Assembly: GCA_008694505.1 (NCBI GenBank)
Contig: VZDJ01000063.1
Location: forward strand, 1,941,770 to 2,005,769
Direction of reading: 5' to 3'
Length of the DNA: 64,000 nt
From: Cyanoderma ruficeps
Lineage: Eukaryota; Chordata; Aves; Passeriformes; Timaliidae
In this document: positions 11,101 through 31,900 of the stretch, piece after piece
How the letters are laid out: each line of letters opens with the position of its first letter
How positions within the stretch are numbered: the first letter of the stretch is position 1
The notes under the pieces: model-generated
The model's input: the letters and a program-made list of their open reading frames with translations, nothing else
Databases searched by the model: none
Told to the model about the DNA's origin: nothing
Position numbers and translations under genes: made by a program

Positions 11101-11820
11101 CGAGGTAACAGCACTAACCCCCCGAAACGGGCAAGCCTCTGCCCAAATTTCTCTTTCCAGCTTCCAGGATTTGCTCGGCCCCCTCTTCTCCTTCCTCTTT
11201 CTTTGGGCACAGCCCAGCTGAGGCTCCCTGGTGCTTTCCTGCCCCAAGAAAGGAGCTGTATTTGCATCCCCCATCCCCTGCCGTTCGCCACCAGCTCTGT
11301 TTGGACTCGGCTTTCCTGTTTTGCTCATCTGCTGCCTGGGTGAAACCAGACTTTTCACACCTCCTGTCTGATCTCGGCGTTGTCACCTGGCAGAAAAGCC
11401 CCGCCGACAACATCTGCCACCTTTCCCTTGCAGGTTTCCCTGGCAGCTGCTGCCTGCTGGCAAACACCGGACCCAGCACTGTGTCCCCAGTGACCGCGGT
11501 CACACCGGTGGGGACAAACGAGCCTGGTGCCCCTTGCTGAGCCATCGGGATCCCAACCAGCAGCGAGAGGCGAGTGGTGAGCAGGGAGCCCTGGCCGTGC
11601 CCTGCCCCAAAGCAGGGAGATGATCTGGGGGCTGAGCACCCAGCAAAGGTGTCCAGGCTGGGCTCCAGCCTTATCCCCCATCCCAAGGAACCCACCCGGA
11701 GCCGTGAGGCTCATCCCCCGCCAGCAGGGAGATGAGAACCGGCGCGGGAGACTCACCGTGGGTCAGGCAGGCGAGGAGCAGCGCCAGGCACGGCGCCAGG
11801 GCGGTGGCAGAGGGGACCAT
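8107..11820 (-). CDS. IL10RA: Interleukin-10 receptor subunit alpha (complete, 7 exons)
   Basis: Exons in transcript order: 11820-11757, 11000-10889, 10798-10620, 10382-10216, 9608-9458, 9295-9171, 9054-8107. All junctions are GT/AG and phases join to 581 residues (human about 578). The product is the ligand-binding chain for IL-10 at the plasma membrane; with IL10RB it signals through JAK1/TYK2 and STAT3. Residues 1-20 are a signal peptide (MVPSATALAPCLALLLACLT). Exons 2-5 encode two fibronectin-III-like class II cytokine receptor domains (about 22-224). Exon 6 encodes the transmembrane helix (about 231-255), followed by a basic, proline-containing juxtamembrane stretch (RKPVRTPSVL) that may be box 1. 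The last exon is the cytoplasmic tail, with a conserved STDSGICL block (about 347-354), a 12-serine run (358-369), YxxQ motifs at Tyr379 (YRQQ), Tyr430 (YLQQ) and Tyr480 (YLKQ), and the conserved TLPLISSL near the C-terminus (about 550-557). Start ATG has G at -3 and +4. A human-like DSGFGS degron is not seen. Confidence 0.96.
8747..8791 (-). repeat. Trinucleotide repeat encoding the IL10RA serine run
   Basis: A GAG/GGA-type purine run on the + strand (GAGGAGGAGGAGGAGGAAGA and continuing) is TCC/TCT on the coding strand and encodes 12 consecutive serines in the IL10RA tail. Length polymorphism is likely for such a run. Confidence 0.85.
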
Positions 11821-11990
11821 GGCCGCTCAGCATCCTCCGTGGCGGCGGGGAGAGCGGGCTGTGCCCCGGCGGGGAGCCGAGCGCTCGTTTTTCCCCCGGG
11901 GGCTGGCTCAGTGACGTCTGGGAGGAGTTCGAACAGCGCAGGAAAGTCACTGAGCAGCCACTTCCACTTAAGAGAAGTGTCCACCCACTC
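11821..11990 (-). promoter_or_regulatory. IL10RA: IL10RA 5' UTR and proximal promoter region
   Basis: GC-rich segment directly upstream of the IL10RA start codon. It contains a CRE-like TGACGTC (11912-11918) and an NKX2-like CACTTAAG flanked by an inverted repeat CACTTC...GAAGTG (11959-11979). No TATA box is obvious. The transcription start was not determined. Confidence 0.4.
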
Positions 11991-14639
11991 ACCCTCTGCC
12001 TGGGCTGGGCTTTTCCGACAAGGCTTGAAAGAATAATTTTCTGAGCAAAGCGGGGCCGTGCTGAGAAAGGCGAGTACGAGTAAGTGATGCCTCTGCTGCT
12101 TTGTTGTGAAATGAGGTGTTAACAGCACAGCACAGGTGAGTGTTGGCACCGAGGTGACCTCTCACAGGGGTTTTCCTGAGCACAGCACCGTGTCCTGTCC
12201 TGCCAGCAGATAAATCCAGGTTCTCAGCAGCCCCGGAGCCCCAGGAGGGGGTTCTTGCTTTCCCTTCCTTTGGGCTCAGCCTGCAATTCCCCTTTCTCCA
12301 GTTCTGGGCCCAGGTGACCACCTCTGGGCTGTCCAGTGTCCTGCAAACACCCTCGCACAGGGGTGACTTTGGAAATCCAATGTGACACAGGGGCTGCCAC
12401 TGTCCCCCGGGCTCTGGCAGCCCCCCAGGAATGTCTGTGACCCCATGGCTGTGGGGTCAGGCCCCACGGCGATGTCCTGCCTGTCTGGTGGCGCTGGGAC
12501 CTGAATCGCCTCCCAGCAGACTGTGTGAGTGCTCTGCTTTGCCTCAGAGCTTGCTTGAGGGCTTTCCTGGGGCCCTCATGTGATGGAGAGTGATTTTCCT
12601 CAGAAAGAGGAATTTCCCACTGGGGAATTAGTGGAAATGACACAGATAAAAGGAACAAGGGAAACCAGAAGTGCTCTGGGCAGACTCAGAGAGCAGCACG
12701 GTGGGCACAGACATGCAGGTTCCTCTTTGAAGAACCATCTTAAAGGCTTGAAGTGGGAGATTTCTCCTGTTTTCCCTGACTTATCCTTCCTGACAAAGGC
12801 CAAGGGCTTCCACAAACTCGCAGCTTGGCCAGAGAACCCTCCCTGCTGTGGGTTTATTCCCATCCAGGGCAGACCAGCTGATGTCCTGCCACTCTGCCCT
12901 TGGCCCCTGAGTCAGATCTGGCAGCCACAGAGCTGAGGAGTCCTGAGATGAAGCACAGGCAGCCCCACGCAAAGCCACAGGCTGTGCTTTGTGTCAGGTA
13001 ATGACAATTGAAAGCAACAGGAGCAAAACCCAGGGAAGTGGGAGTTCTGTGGAAGAGCCCCCGTGGGGCTGGCCCTGTGGCGAGGCAGTTCAGGGGCTTG
13101 GGAGAAGTGGTTGGCAACTTAGAGGAAAATGAAAGAGGCTGAGGAGGAACGAGAGTTCTGCAGAATGCTTGGATGGCAAGGAGGACTCAGGCTGGAACCC
13201 GAGCTCTGCAGGGAGGGCACTGCCAGGAGCCACGGGAGGGGCTGCTGGGGGGACAGTGACAGCTGGGGGTGATGTGGCCGACCCCAAAATGCCTCCCTGT
13301 GGACACACCACAGAGAAACCCAGCCCAGGAGCACCTGGGTCTGTGCATTTCCCTCCCTGCTGTCCCTCAGGAAGCCTCCCCAGGGTGACAGCAGGGTCAG
13401 GCAGGTGCTGTTGCACCCAGCAGGGCAGGGATGGGGCCGGAGGGCTGGCTCTGCACAGCCCTGCCTCAGGACAGAGCACAGGGATCCTCATCCCAGTTCC
13501 CTCGTGCCCGGGGGTGGGAGCAGCTCTCCTGGGCTGGTGGAGCCGGCTCTGGCTGGGTGTTTTTTGCTCCTGTTTAATGGCTGGGAGGGCAGGAGGGTGC
13601 AGGGAGGGCTCCCAGCAGCGGTACCAGCAGGAAAGGTGAGGATTTCACCCGGGAGCTGTGTGCAGGCTGACATTTACCATCAGGCTGCTGGGGTCACCAC
13701 ACACCCTGTTCTCTGGAACTTGCTCTCTGGCTTTGCAGCAAGCAAGGAACGATTCCTGGAGCTGTTTTCTGAGAATCTCTTTTGGAAAAGCACCTTAAGG
13801 GGGGCATGGCTGGCTCAGGGCTGTCTGAAGATGCAGCTCAGTGCTCGGCACAGCCTGCAGAGGCATAAAAAGCAAACAAAACACCCCAAAACCCACTCCT
13901 GCTTGTGAAAACTACAGAGTGCAGTGAGGGCTGGCTCAGAACCCCTCTGTGAGCTCTGAGGACAGGAGGGCTCAGAGGGACCCAGCCCCAAAAGGAAGGG
14001 CCTTTGCAGCAGGGCTCCTCCAAGCTCGGATGTCCCTGCTTGTCTCCTGCCCTTCTGATGAGCAGCTGTGGGTGGGGAGCTGGATGAATAAGGGACTTCC
14101 ACTATGAATAATGCCAGGAGAAACGTGTGGCACTGCGGGCCGTGGGCCTGGCTGTCAGAAAGCACAGGATGAAGCTAGGCCTTTCTCCTTTAATCTGCAT
14201 GTTCTCTCACCTGTTTCTGCCTGAGTTCTTGGTTCAGCAGAGCATCCCCCGGGTTGTGCCTGCAGGGGAGGCAGGAGGCTGCTGCTGGATCCTGGAAGAA
14301 GCGTTTAGCAAAGAAGCTCCGTTAGCAAAGGGATAAAAAGGTCTCCAGAGAAACCAGGGGGAAACAGCATTTTTATTCACTTGGAACAGGGAACTCTTGA
14401 CTTCTGGGTCACACCAGTGAGGTTCCCCTGGGGCTGGGCATGGCTGTGCATCCTCCTCTGTGCTTGGCTGGGCAGGAGAGCTGTGGGTGAGCGAGTGGGG
14501 GGCACAGAGGGGAGGAAGGGGGGCTTGGGGAGCAGCAGGGAACCCCAGCATGGTGCTGCTCCCTGGGGCCAGGTCTCCCCTGCCGGCAGATTCCCCGGGC
14601 CCCTCTGGCCCTGCCCCGCATCCCCGGGCCGGCCGGCAC
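11991..14639. other. Intergenic between divergent IL10RA and TMPRSS13
   Basis: No exon-like frame or recognised repeat. The two genes are transcribed away from each other, so regulatory elements for both may lie here. Slightly AT-richer sequence is found around 12580-12790 and 13730-13920. Confidence 0.5.
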
Positions 14640-14862
14640 AGGGCAGGTGTTTTGCAGGCTGCGCCTGGAGCAGTTGGGAAACCGGCGGCGCCGGAGCCGG
14701 GCGGCAGGTCCGACAGGTTTGCTCCTGGCGCTGGCACTGACGTACGAGCCCGCTCGCCAAACACCTCCTGCCCCGGCCCCGCCGAGCTGGCTGTGCTCGG
14801 CACCGCGCTGCTGGCATGGCCGTGCCGCAGCTCTGAGCCCAGCCCAGCCCCGATCCCGGCCC
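14640..14862 (+). promoter_or_regulatory. TMPRSS13: GC-rich TMPRSS13 promoter/5' UTR region
   Basis: CpG-dense sequence (GGAAACCGGCGGCGCCGGAG and similar) leading into the first coding exon. Start site not determined and no TATA box obvious. Confidence 0.4.
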
Positions 14863-23267
<8,405 letters not shown>

Positions 23268-24355
23268 GAGCGGGACGGACACTCGCCTGGGCTGTGCCTC
23301 CCCGGCTGGCACTGCCCACTGCCCCAGGCTGCTGCCAGGGCACGATGGCACCCGCCAATCCCCCACCTCCCTCTGGACTGTCCGTGCAGCCAGGGACCTG
23401 TGGCCGTCCCAGAACTGTGACAGCAGCGCCTGCAAAGTGCCCCTGCCCTCACCCGGTGCCAGGAGTGACATGGTGGTGGCTGGGCACAGCAGTGGGGACA
23501 CAGCCCACGCCAGCAGCTGGCCGTGCTGGCTGGGGGACACCTCCTTGCCCCGTGTCTGTGGCTCTTCTCCTGTAAATAGACCTGTCTGGACAGGGTGTGC
23601 GAGTGCTTCCTGGCGGGGCCGTGGCACACTCCGGGGGCTGGGGGCTGCCAGCAGTGCCCGTGGACAGGGAACTGTCTCCTTCTGCCGGGTCACAGCTGTG
23701 CCACCTCAGCGTGTCCACACTGCCCACACCTCCTGGGCCACGCCGGCGGCTCTGTAGCCAAGGGGAGCCCCGAGGTGTGGATTTCCCACCCTTTGGGAGG
23801 GGCGGCCGCTGCTCCCGTGTTTGCGGAGGGATTTAGGAATTGCCTTTTAGGGGATGCCCCTCCCCGCGAGAGAAATGCCTGTTCGTTTATTTTTCCACGC
23901 CGCGGCTCTGGTCTGAGTCAGCGCTCCCTCCCAGGAGTGCAGCCGCTCTCAGTCCGCTCCGGGGAGGGTTTTTTTGGGGCAGCTCTGCGCCCTGGGGGTG
24001 GCTGTGGGAGGGGTGACAGAAGCCAGCGGCAGCCCAAGGCCACGCTGGAGTGTGGCTCAGAGCAATCGCCCGGTGCCCGGAGCGAGGCAGCCCTGGATCT
24101 CCCCGCTCTGAACTCTGCCGTGCCCGAGCGCTGCCGCCTGCCCGCAGGGACGGCACAGCCCGCCCGTCCTCCCGAGCAGGGACACTTTTCCCTCGAGGAA
24201 ACAAGTGCCTGCGTCTCCTGGTGGACGCTGGGGCACACGAGGAGATCCTGCTCCAGGCTGCCTGCTCGCCCTCCCCAGCCCTGTGGCCAGCTGCAGGGGG
24301 GTCCTGTGGAGCCTGGCCACCCTGCACTCTTCTAATAAATGTTTTGGCAGTGCCC
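23268..24355 (+). other. TMPRSS13: TMPRSS13 3' UTR
   Basis: No further splice sites are needed after the stop at 23265-23267. The first canonical AATAAA on this strand is at 24334-24339, followed by a TG-rich stretch, giving a 3' UTR of about 1.1 kb. Confidence 0.7.
24334..24339 (+). terminator. Poly(A) signal of TMPRSS13
   Basis: Canonical AATAAA (TTCTAATAAATGTTTTGGCA) with GT-rich sequence just downstream. Confidence 0.75.
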
Positions 24356-24359
24356 ACGT

Positions 24360-27300
24360 GGAGATGGCTCTTTGGGACGGGCTGGAAAGGAAGCAGCGAT
24401 GTGCCAAGGATCCCTGGGGAGTGGGCATGTGGGGTTTGTGATGGAGTGACCCTTCCTGCCCGTCACCCTCGGGGCTGGAAGAAAAGGGATGTTTTAGGTT
24501 GCTCAGATGCTGGGAACATCCCTTGGGTTCCCAGCACTGATCACTTCCCCTGGAAAAGGTTATGGGCAGCTGTGGTTCGTGCTGGGATTTTGGGCCAGCA
24601 GGTCTGGTCAGGTTCTGGGTGTGCAGAAAGCACCTGCCTGTCCCTGGGGCTGGGGCTGCCACCTGCCCGCTGGTGGGAAGGGCTGGGTGGATTCCTGGCT
24701 TTGCTTTGCTCCTCCTGGATTTGGAGCAGTGCTGGGTGGCTGCCCCGGAGCTGAACTGAAACAAAGGGAGGGAGTCGGTGCCTTTGGGGAAGCTCCAAGT
24801 CAGCCTGACCTCAAATCCCTTTTCAGAGCAGCAGCCCAGAAACCTCCCACGGATGCAGGAGCCGCCCGTGAGGAACGGAGTGTGTAGGGCCCAGGGACTG
24901 TTCCCACTTCACAACCTGTGACAAGGGCCTTGGGCAGCCCTGCTGAGCTCCAGGGAGGAGTGGGGGGCTCTGCTCCCCGCACACTGAGGCTGGACATGCT
25001 GCAGTGGCTGTGCAGGGCAACACGATTTTCCACAAACAGAAGTAGCTGATGGTGAGTTGGAGACGGGGGCCCTGACTTCCCCGTTTTGTTTTGATCCGGT
25101 TAAAGTGGGAATTCGGTGGGCCTTAAGTCACAGACCCAGCTTAGGTTTGTCCAGAGGAGATCTGAGAGTTTCTGTGCATAGGTCAGAGCAGAGCAGCAGC
25201 TCATAGTGGTTCATTACTGGAGAAATTGATCTTTTGAGAAGGAATAACCCAAAAATTGGAACCTAGTAAGAGCTGATCTTGCTGGAGCTGTGTCCCTGGG
25301 ACCAGTAATGGTAACATTCCAGCACGTGTGGGACCTGTTCCTCTGCTGTGGATTTCTCCTCCTCGGGGGCTATTGCACTTCTGGAAGTCTGTCACAGCAG
25401 AGAACCGCTTTCACAGCCCCTTATATAAATTTAATTTATTTCTTCTAAACCTGCCATCCAGCAGCGTCTCCCCCGAGGCCCACAGGCAGGTATGCTGTGC
25501 TTTCCCAAGGGATGAAGTCTTCTAAGCAGATTAGGAGCGATTATTTTCCTGGGAAGCCCGGCCACGGCTGTGGTGCTGTCCCCAGATGCTGTGCAGACAC
25601 AGCAGATGCCTTGGACACCGCCGTGCCTCCACTCCTGGGGGAGCAGAGCTGTGGTGGGTTCCAGCCCAGCCTCAAGGAGCTCCTGGGACAGCCCAGGCCA
25701 TCACCTGTGGCTCTTGTAAAGCCCTTTGCTTGCTCAGTGTCCTGCTCTGGAGCATCTTCTGAGACAAGGGGTACTGGGGGTGGCCCCACATCTGGCTGGG
25801 CTGTTCCCGAGTTCCTCCGTCCTCTGGAAATCATGGGCCAGCATCCCAAAGGGATACGAATCACAAAAATCCAGCCTGGCAGGCACCACGTGAATTACCG
25901 CCCATTAGCCGTGGTTTTCCCCATCTCTCCTTTTATAGCTCTTTGTTCTGCTGGGTCAAAACAGATTTGTTTATAGGGTTTCGGCGATGATGTTTCTCTG
26001 CAAAAATGCTTTTCCTCTGGCTGGGGATTGGTTCCCTTCCATGGCCAGTAACATCACCACTTGGCACGGAGTCGCTGGACTTCAGCTGGAGCTGTGCTTG
26101 ACAGGGCAGTGCAGGAGCCTCAGCACAGCCACTGCTCCCTCCCCGCTCCTGCAGGGACTCGGGGCACAAGGAATGGCTTGGACCTGATGGGAAATGGTGT
26201 TATTGGAGTAAACACACAGCTTTTGTCACTGCTCCACTCCCCTGTGTCCCTGATGGGGCCAGGGGCTGTGCTGACACTGAACAGGCAATTTCCAAGGTGG
26301 GTGTTACAGGGAGAGACCTTGAAATTGGAGGGGAAAGTTCTGGAGAGTGAGTGGCTCCGTCCTTGCCCCAAGCCCACGGGGAAGAGATGCCAGCTCCAGG
26401 GTCAGGGACACAGGCTCAGATGAAATCATGAGTGACTGGCAGTGCTCCTGTTCTCTCAGACAGCTGAGGAGACCAGCCCAGCCCCTTTGTTAGCATAAAT
26501 CAGCATCTCCTGCCTGGCCTCCGCATTACTTTTGGCCCAGTTTCTCCAGAAGAGAAGCTGGAGCTCGGCACAGCCTCTCCAGCAGCACAGCTCTGGGGAG
26601 CAGATGTTTACCACGAGCGACTGCTGGAGCTGCTTTTCCTCTTCCCACATTCACACTGGGGTCTCTATTTTAGCTGAATTTGTACCAGAAAGGAAAAAAA
26701 AAATGCTGCTTGTTTTTATGTTGTTTTTATGATTCTACTCACTTTGGGCAGCTCCTTGGGAATTTGTGAATAAAGAACCAAGGGAAGGAGAGCACGGAGC
26801 ACATCCAGCCACATCCAGCTGTGTCCTGGCTGCTGCTGCATGGGGCATCTGTGCTCAGGGCTCTGCAGAGCCCCACCGTGCTCATGCAGCCCCCAGGGCA
26901 CAGTCACACGTGAATGTTTGGCTGTGTGCTGTGGACAATGACAGCCCAGAAGCAGATAAGGCCAGAGGAGCCCAAAACTTGATTATAATGGCTTGATCCC
27001 TGCCTCCCTCTCTGCAGAGTAACTGACAGCCTTATCCTGTTATCCTTCTGCATTAGAGGGACTTGATGTTTTCCAGCTCCTCAGTATTGGTCTGTATCTC
27101 TTGACCCTTTGAATAATTGCCTTGAAATGCCAGTGCTGGTTTATTTTCTTTTTATGTTTTACTGGAAGCGGGGAGATGACTGTGGAGCGGCGCCGTCACT
27201 GCCTGATTTCTATCTCAGATGCGTTGGAGTTAAGAGGGATGAGCCAGCTCAGCGGTGACAGCATTGCTGAGGTGTTTTTCCAAGAAGGAACGTCTGTCCA

Positions 27301-28036
27301 GGGCAGCAGCAGGAGCCAGGCACACAGAGGTTTGGGATGGAGTGGTGCCCATGGCTCTCAGCTACTGCCTGGCAGTGCCCCCTGTTCCCATCTGACATCC
27401 CCTGCTGAACAAGGACCTCCCTGCCCATCCTGCTCCTCCCAGCACGCCGGGCTGTCTGACGGGAACAAACCGGGCCACAAAGCTCTGTGACAGGGCTTTC
27501 AGAGCTTCCCGCTGGGCTGTTTGTCCAGCCCTTGTGTCACACAGCGTTTTGCCCTGGCTGGCTGAAGCGTGTCCTGGGTCCTGACCTGCTCTGGGTAACT
27601 CCCAGCTCTGGGTCTGGTTTCCTGCAGCTGCCAAACGCTGGTGGATTCAGGGCAGGCAATGCAAGTACCAGGGTGTGCCTGAAACTGAGCCAGGCCGGAC
27701 TGGAAGTGGCCCTGCTGCCCACCCTGACCTGGGTGGACCCTGAGGTTGGCTGAGTGACGTGACTGAAGCCCTGGGAGCTGGCCCACCTGGCCTGGCAGCC
27801 CCTTTCCCAGCCCTCAGGAGGCAGCAGGACAGCAGAGCTCCTGTGCCGTGTTTGCCAGTTCATCTCTGTGTGTTTTCTGCTGGCTCCAGAGGAGCTCCCA
27901 GTCTGTTCCTCACTCCCCCCCATGCCCAGAGCCCAGCTCAGGGCAGAGTCCAGGCCTGCTCTGCCGTGGGAAGGGATGTTTTCCAGCCGGGTGAGAGCGT
28001 TTCCCCTCCACACCTGCACCCTGCAGGCACCCTGAC
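24360..28036. other. Intergenic TMPRSS13-FXYD6
   Basis: No supported exon. AT-richer patches with poly-purine or T-rich runs occur near 25080-25480, 25860-26000 and 26640-26780; they may be enhancers or merely neutral sequence. Confidence 0.5.
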
Positions 28037-28415
28037 TTTAGTAGAACCACAGAATGGTTTGGGCTGGAAGGGATCTTCAAGGCCATCAGGTTCCAAATCC
28101 CTGACACACCTTCCACTATTCCAGGGTGCTCCAAGCCCCATCCAAGCTGGCCTTGGACACTTCCAGGGATCCAGGAGCAGCCACAGCTTCTCTGAGCACT
28201 CTGTGCCAGGGCCTCACCACCCACATAGGGAAGAATTCCTTCCCCCTATCCCATCTAACCCTGCTCTCTGGCAGTGGAGGCCATTCCCTCTTGTCTCTCC
28301 AGTCCACCCCTTGTCCAAAGTCCGTCTCCAGCTCTCCTGGAGCCCCTTTAGGCGCTGCAAGGGGACTCTAAGCCCTCCCTGGAGCTTCTCTTCTCCAGGT
28401 TGGACACCTCCAGCG
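28037..28415 (-). mobile_element. CR1 LINE fragment, about 380 bp
   Basis: The longest CR1 copy in the window. Reverse orientation, from AACCACAGAATGGTTTGGGC through CCAAGCCCCATCCAAGCTGG to CTTCTCTTCTCCAGGTTGGA. 5'-truncated, and it abuts the CpG island that starts at about 28420. Confidence 0.9.
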
Positions 28416-28559
28416 GCGTCCAGAGCAGAGGGGCTCCATCCCCGCGCCTTCCTCTGGGGGGATCTGGGAGCCGCCGGGGGCCGGGCCGTGCTGGCCGCGC
28501 CCCCGCCGCTGCCCGCGCCCCCCGCCCCGCAGGCACCGCCCCCGTTCCGCCCGCCCGCT

Positions 28560-28665
28560 CCCCTTTGTGCTGCAGCCCCGCTCCGCGCTCCGCTCCGCTC
28601 CCCCGGCACCGCCTGGAGCCGCGGGGCCAGCCCGGCTCTGCCCGGCTCCGCCCGGCCAGCTCAGG
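28560..28665 (+). other. FXYD6: Possible non-coding first exon of FXYD6
   Basis: A consensus donor CAG|GTGGGT at 28665/28666 (GGCCAGCTCAG|gtgggtccgg) lies inside the CpG island. The left border is arbitrary because the transcription start is unknown. Another upstream exon is equally possible. Confidence 0.3.
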
Positions 28666-28904
28666 TGGGTCCGGCCGGCGAGGGGTCTCCGGGGGCCGGT
28701 GGGAAGGAAGGCAGGGAACGGGGGGCTCGGGGGGCTCAGGGTCCGCCCAGCAGCTCGGGGTGCCCGCTCGGGGGTCCGTGCCACGGTACCGGGGTGCGGT
28801 GCCGAGCCCCCAGCCCGCTCCCGCCGAGGAGGCGGCCGGGACCTCGCCCCGCTGCCCCGGGGCATCGCCCCTCGCCCCGACCCGCCCGCATCCCGGCCCC
28901 GGCG

Positions 28905-28962
28905 GTTGCCATGGCAACGCCGGGTACCGCGGTTTCCCTCATCCCACCGTTGCCTGGTTACC
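28905..28962. promoter_or_regulatory. Tandem RFX X-box motifs
   Basis: A perfect 14-bp palindrome GTTGCCATGGCAAC (28905-28918) fits the RFX-family X-box (GTNRCC-N0-3-RGYAAC). A second, one-mismatch copy GTTGCCTGGTTACC lies at 28949-28962. Confidence 0.6.
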
Positions 28963-31900
28963 AGCCCCCCGTGCTGGGGAGGATGCCCCGGCGGACCCAC
29001 CCGAGAGCACCGCGGGGGTACCCGGAGCACGGCCGGCGCTCCGCGGGCTGGCTGGGCTGTGCGGGGCGGGGGATCCCGGGGAGCGGGGGCATCCCGGGGA
29101 GCCGGGGGATCCCTCCCTGGCAGCCCTTGGCAGCGCTCTGGCTCCTGCTGTTCAATATTGTAGTAACACCGTGTGTAAACAGCCGAGCGCCTCATCCCGG
29201 GAAGGCGTACGGAGGAAGGGAAGAGCGTGTCTCTCGGGGTGTGTAATTAATGCTTCCAAAGGAACGGATTTTTTGGAGTCCATGTGGTGGAACTTGGATC
29301 TTGCAGGGATATTTCTGTGGGAGGGAAAGTGACAGGTGGTTTGTGTGGATGTGAATAAGCAGCGTGAAGGAGCAGCCTCTCGGGGGAAGCCGTGTGTGGA
29401 TTAGAACGGAGCACCCATTTTGGCAAGCCCGCGGAGCTCCGAGATGCTGCTGGGTCCCGTTGGGATTTTCAGTCCCCTGGGTGATTTCGCTCCCAGTTTG
29501 AAGCAAAGACAAACCCGGAGAGTCCCTGCTCGTGCACAACTGGACCGTGGTGCCGAGGCAGAGCGAAGTGGAGAGCTGCCAGCATGAAGCGCCATGGCTG
29601 CCAAGCCAGGCCACCTGTTAGAGCGTGTTTGGGACCTGCTGGAGGATATCCCGTGCCTGCAAGGTGTGAGTCTACCTGCACCTTCCTCCCATCAGCCTCA
29701 CGGCTCACGCTCACCTGGAAATTTTATCTGCTTTGTCTCAACGTTCCCGTTCAGGTAAAACGTGGTGGGGAGCCACAGCTTTGCCAGGTGTGGAGGACAC
29801 TCCCTGGCGCAGCAAACCAGCAGCTCTGTGTGCAGCTGTTCCCCCGTGTTTGCCTTTCAGGCTGTTTGTGTGTTTGCAAGGTGTAAAGAGGCTGCTGGGC
29901 TCTGCAGCTGTTGTGTTCCCGAGCAGGGAGAAGGCACCTTTGGCGCTGGCAGTATGGAGCTGTCCTGTCCCATCCTGTCCCGTCCCACCCTGTGCCACCT
30001 GCCCATCGCTCTGTGCCTGGGGCAGTGTTGGTGGGGACAGCAGCCGTGTTTCTGGGGGCTGCTGTCTGCCTCGTGCTCATGGTGGTCGCAGCTGATGGTG
30101 ACAGCGGAGGAGAGAAGAGAGAAAATGTCTGCTCTGATGTGCTGCAGAGCATGGCAGTGCTGTGGTACCCAGCACACTCAGGAGCCTCAAACAGCTCCTT
30201 GCACGCTGCTCTCTCAGGGTGTCCTGATGGTCTGGGCTACTGTCACCACCAGGATCCTCCAGGGAACCTCTCCTTTGTCTCACCTGTGGGATTCCCGTGG
30301 CCGGTGCCCCTGCAGAGCCCGGGCTCATTCAGGCAGTGTGTGGCCAAATAAGGGTGTGGTGGGAGGATGGGACGGTGCGGGCAGGTGCACAGTCAGGTTT
30401 ACAGCCCCTGGTCATCTGTTAGTCAAATAAAGAGGGATCAGGAGCTGATCTCCTGTGGTGGTGGTGGTGTTTACTGCCTGCTGGAGCCCAGGCTGGGTTC
30501 CCTGCCCGGGCAGCCTTAAGCTCAGCAGGGTTTGCACCGGAGGTTTGCCCCAGTGAAGGATTGGCCTCGCTGCCTCAGTGGGGTGTCATCGGGGGGCTGG
30601 GGACTGTGCTGAGCCACACATGGCCAGGCAGCCCTGCCTGAGGCTCCTTGATGGTTAAGGGTCAGTTCCATGGGGCTGGAAGAAGCCCTGTGGGAGGCAA
30701 ATGGAATTCTGGGGTACAGGTGAGGGGTGGAGGGCTCAGAGACACCCTAAAGCAGCAAAAGACACAATCAGACTGTAGTAAAGCCAGATTTGTGTCTCCC
30801 ATCCAGTCAGCCTCTGAAGCAGCACTGGATTTGGGAAGGGCCATCCATACCAGGATGGCGAGGGCTGGAAATCTCCTCTCCTCTCTCATTTAGAAGCACG
30901 AGGCACAACAACAGGCACATTAATAGCCAGATTGATGCTGACGTGAAATGGCAGAAGAGCACATCTATGCAGAGCTGGAAATGTCCATTCACACATGCAC
31001 GCTCTTAAACGCCCCGGGCAACGGAGCGCTGCTGTCACGGTCTGGGGGGCTTTGCACAGAAACCAGAGATTTTAACTAGGTCTGATCTTCAGGAGATGCC
31101 CTGAGGACTCCTGACGGAAGGCGGAGGCTGCCTGGAATTGCAGTGTGATGGCTGAGACTTGACAGGGCAGATCTATGCAAAACAATGGGAAGGAAAAGGG
31201 GACTTGGAGATCCAACGGCATTACAAATTCACCTGCCTTGCTCTGGCAGGATTTGCTGTGCTGCAGGAGAGCCTGGGTCTGTCTGCCTGGATTTGCCCAC
31301 TCCTCTCCCTCGCCCGGGCTCCATGCACGCACACCCACCAAGGCAGCGGGGTGGAAATGGGCAAGGAGGGATTATCCAGGAGGAAGAGGCTGAGGAGGAG
31401 CTGTGGCCATGCTCTGCACGGAGGGAGTGTTGGCTGTGTGCGTGGCAGGGCGGTGGCAGGGCTGTGAATCATCCGACCGGCTGGCGTGGGTGCAGGTGGC
31501 TCCCAGCTCCTGGTGCCAGAGTGGCCCTGCCACTGTCACCCTGCCTTGGTGTCACCTCTGGCTGTTCTGGGCAGGGGGAACTGACCCTCAGCATTGGCAG
31601 GTTCAACCCTGGCTGCCTCTGGGTGCCCTGGGTTTATCACCCAGCCCACTCTCATCCACATCCTCCCAGAGAACAGCAAACTCCGTGTACTTCCTCACTC
31701 TGTGTCGCTGCTTCCTCCCCTCCCCGAGCCTCTCACAAATTCCTGCTGCCTCCTCCTGCCACCGGCTCTTCTGTGGAGACAGGGATGGTGGGAAGATATC
31801 TGGTTTGCCTCAAAAAGCAGCAGGTTGAGCTGGGATGAGAGGGAAGGGGAGTTCTGGATGCCTGTCTCTGTGTTTTGCCAGACCTCGCAGTTTTAACAGG

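Larger units (their letters stand above)
28420..29180 (+). promoter_or_regulatory. FXYD6: CpG island, probable FXYD6 promoter
   Basis: Very CpG-dense block with several GC boxes (CACCGCCCCC, CCGCCCGCCC). The first FXYD6 coding exon has only 5 nt of 5' UTR after its acceptor, so the mRNA must start in an upstream exon, and this is the strongest island between TMPRSS13 and FXYD6. Assignment to FXYD6 is inference. Confidence 0.5.

Noticed and set aside
27759..29246. Open frame of about 495 codons on the + strand
   Set aside because: It crosses a reverse-oriented CR1 copy and a CpG island, has low-complexity Pro/Ala/Arg composition and no domain; a by-product of GC content.
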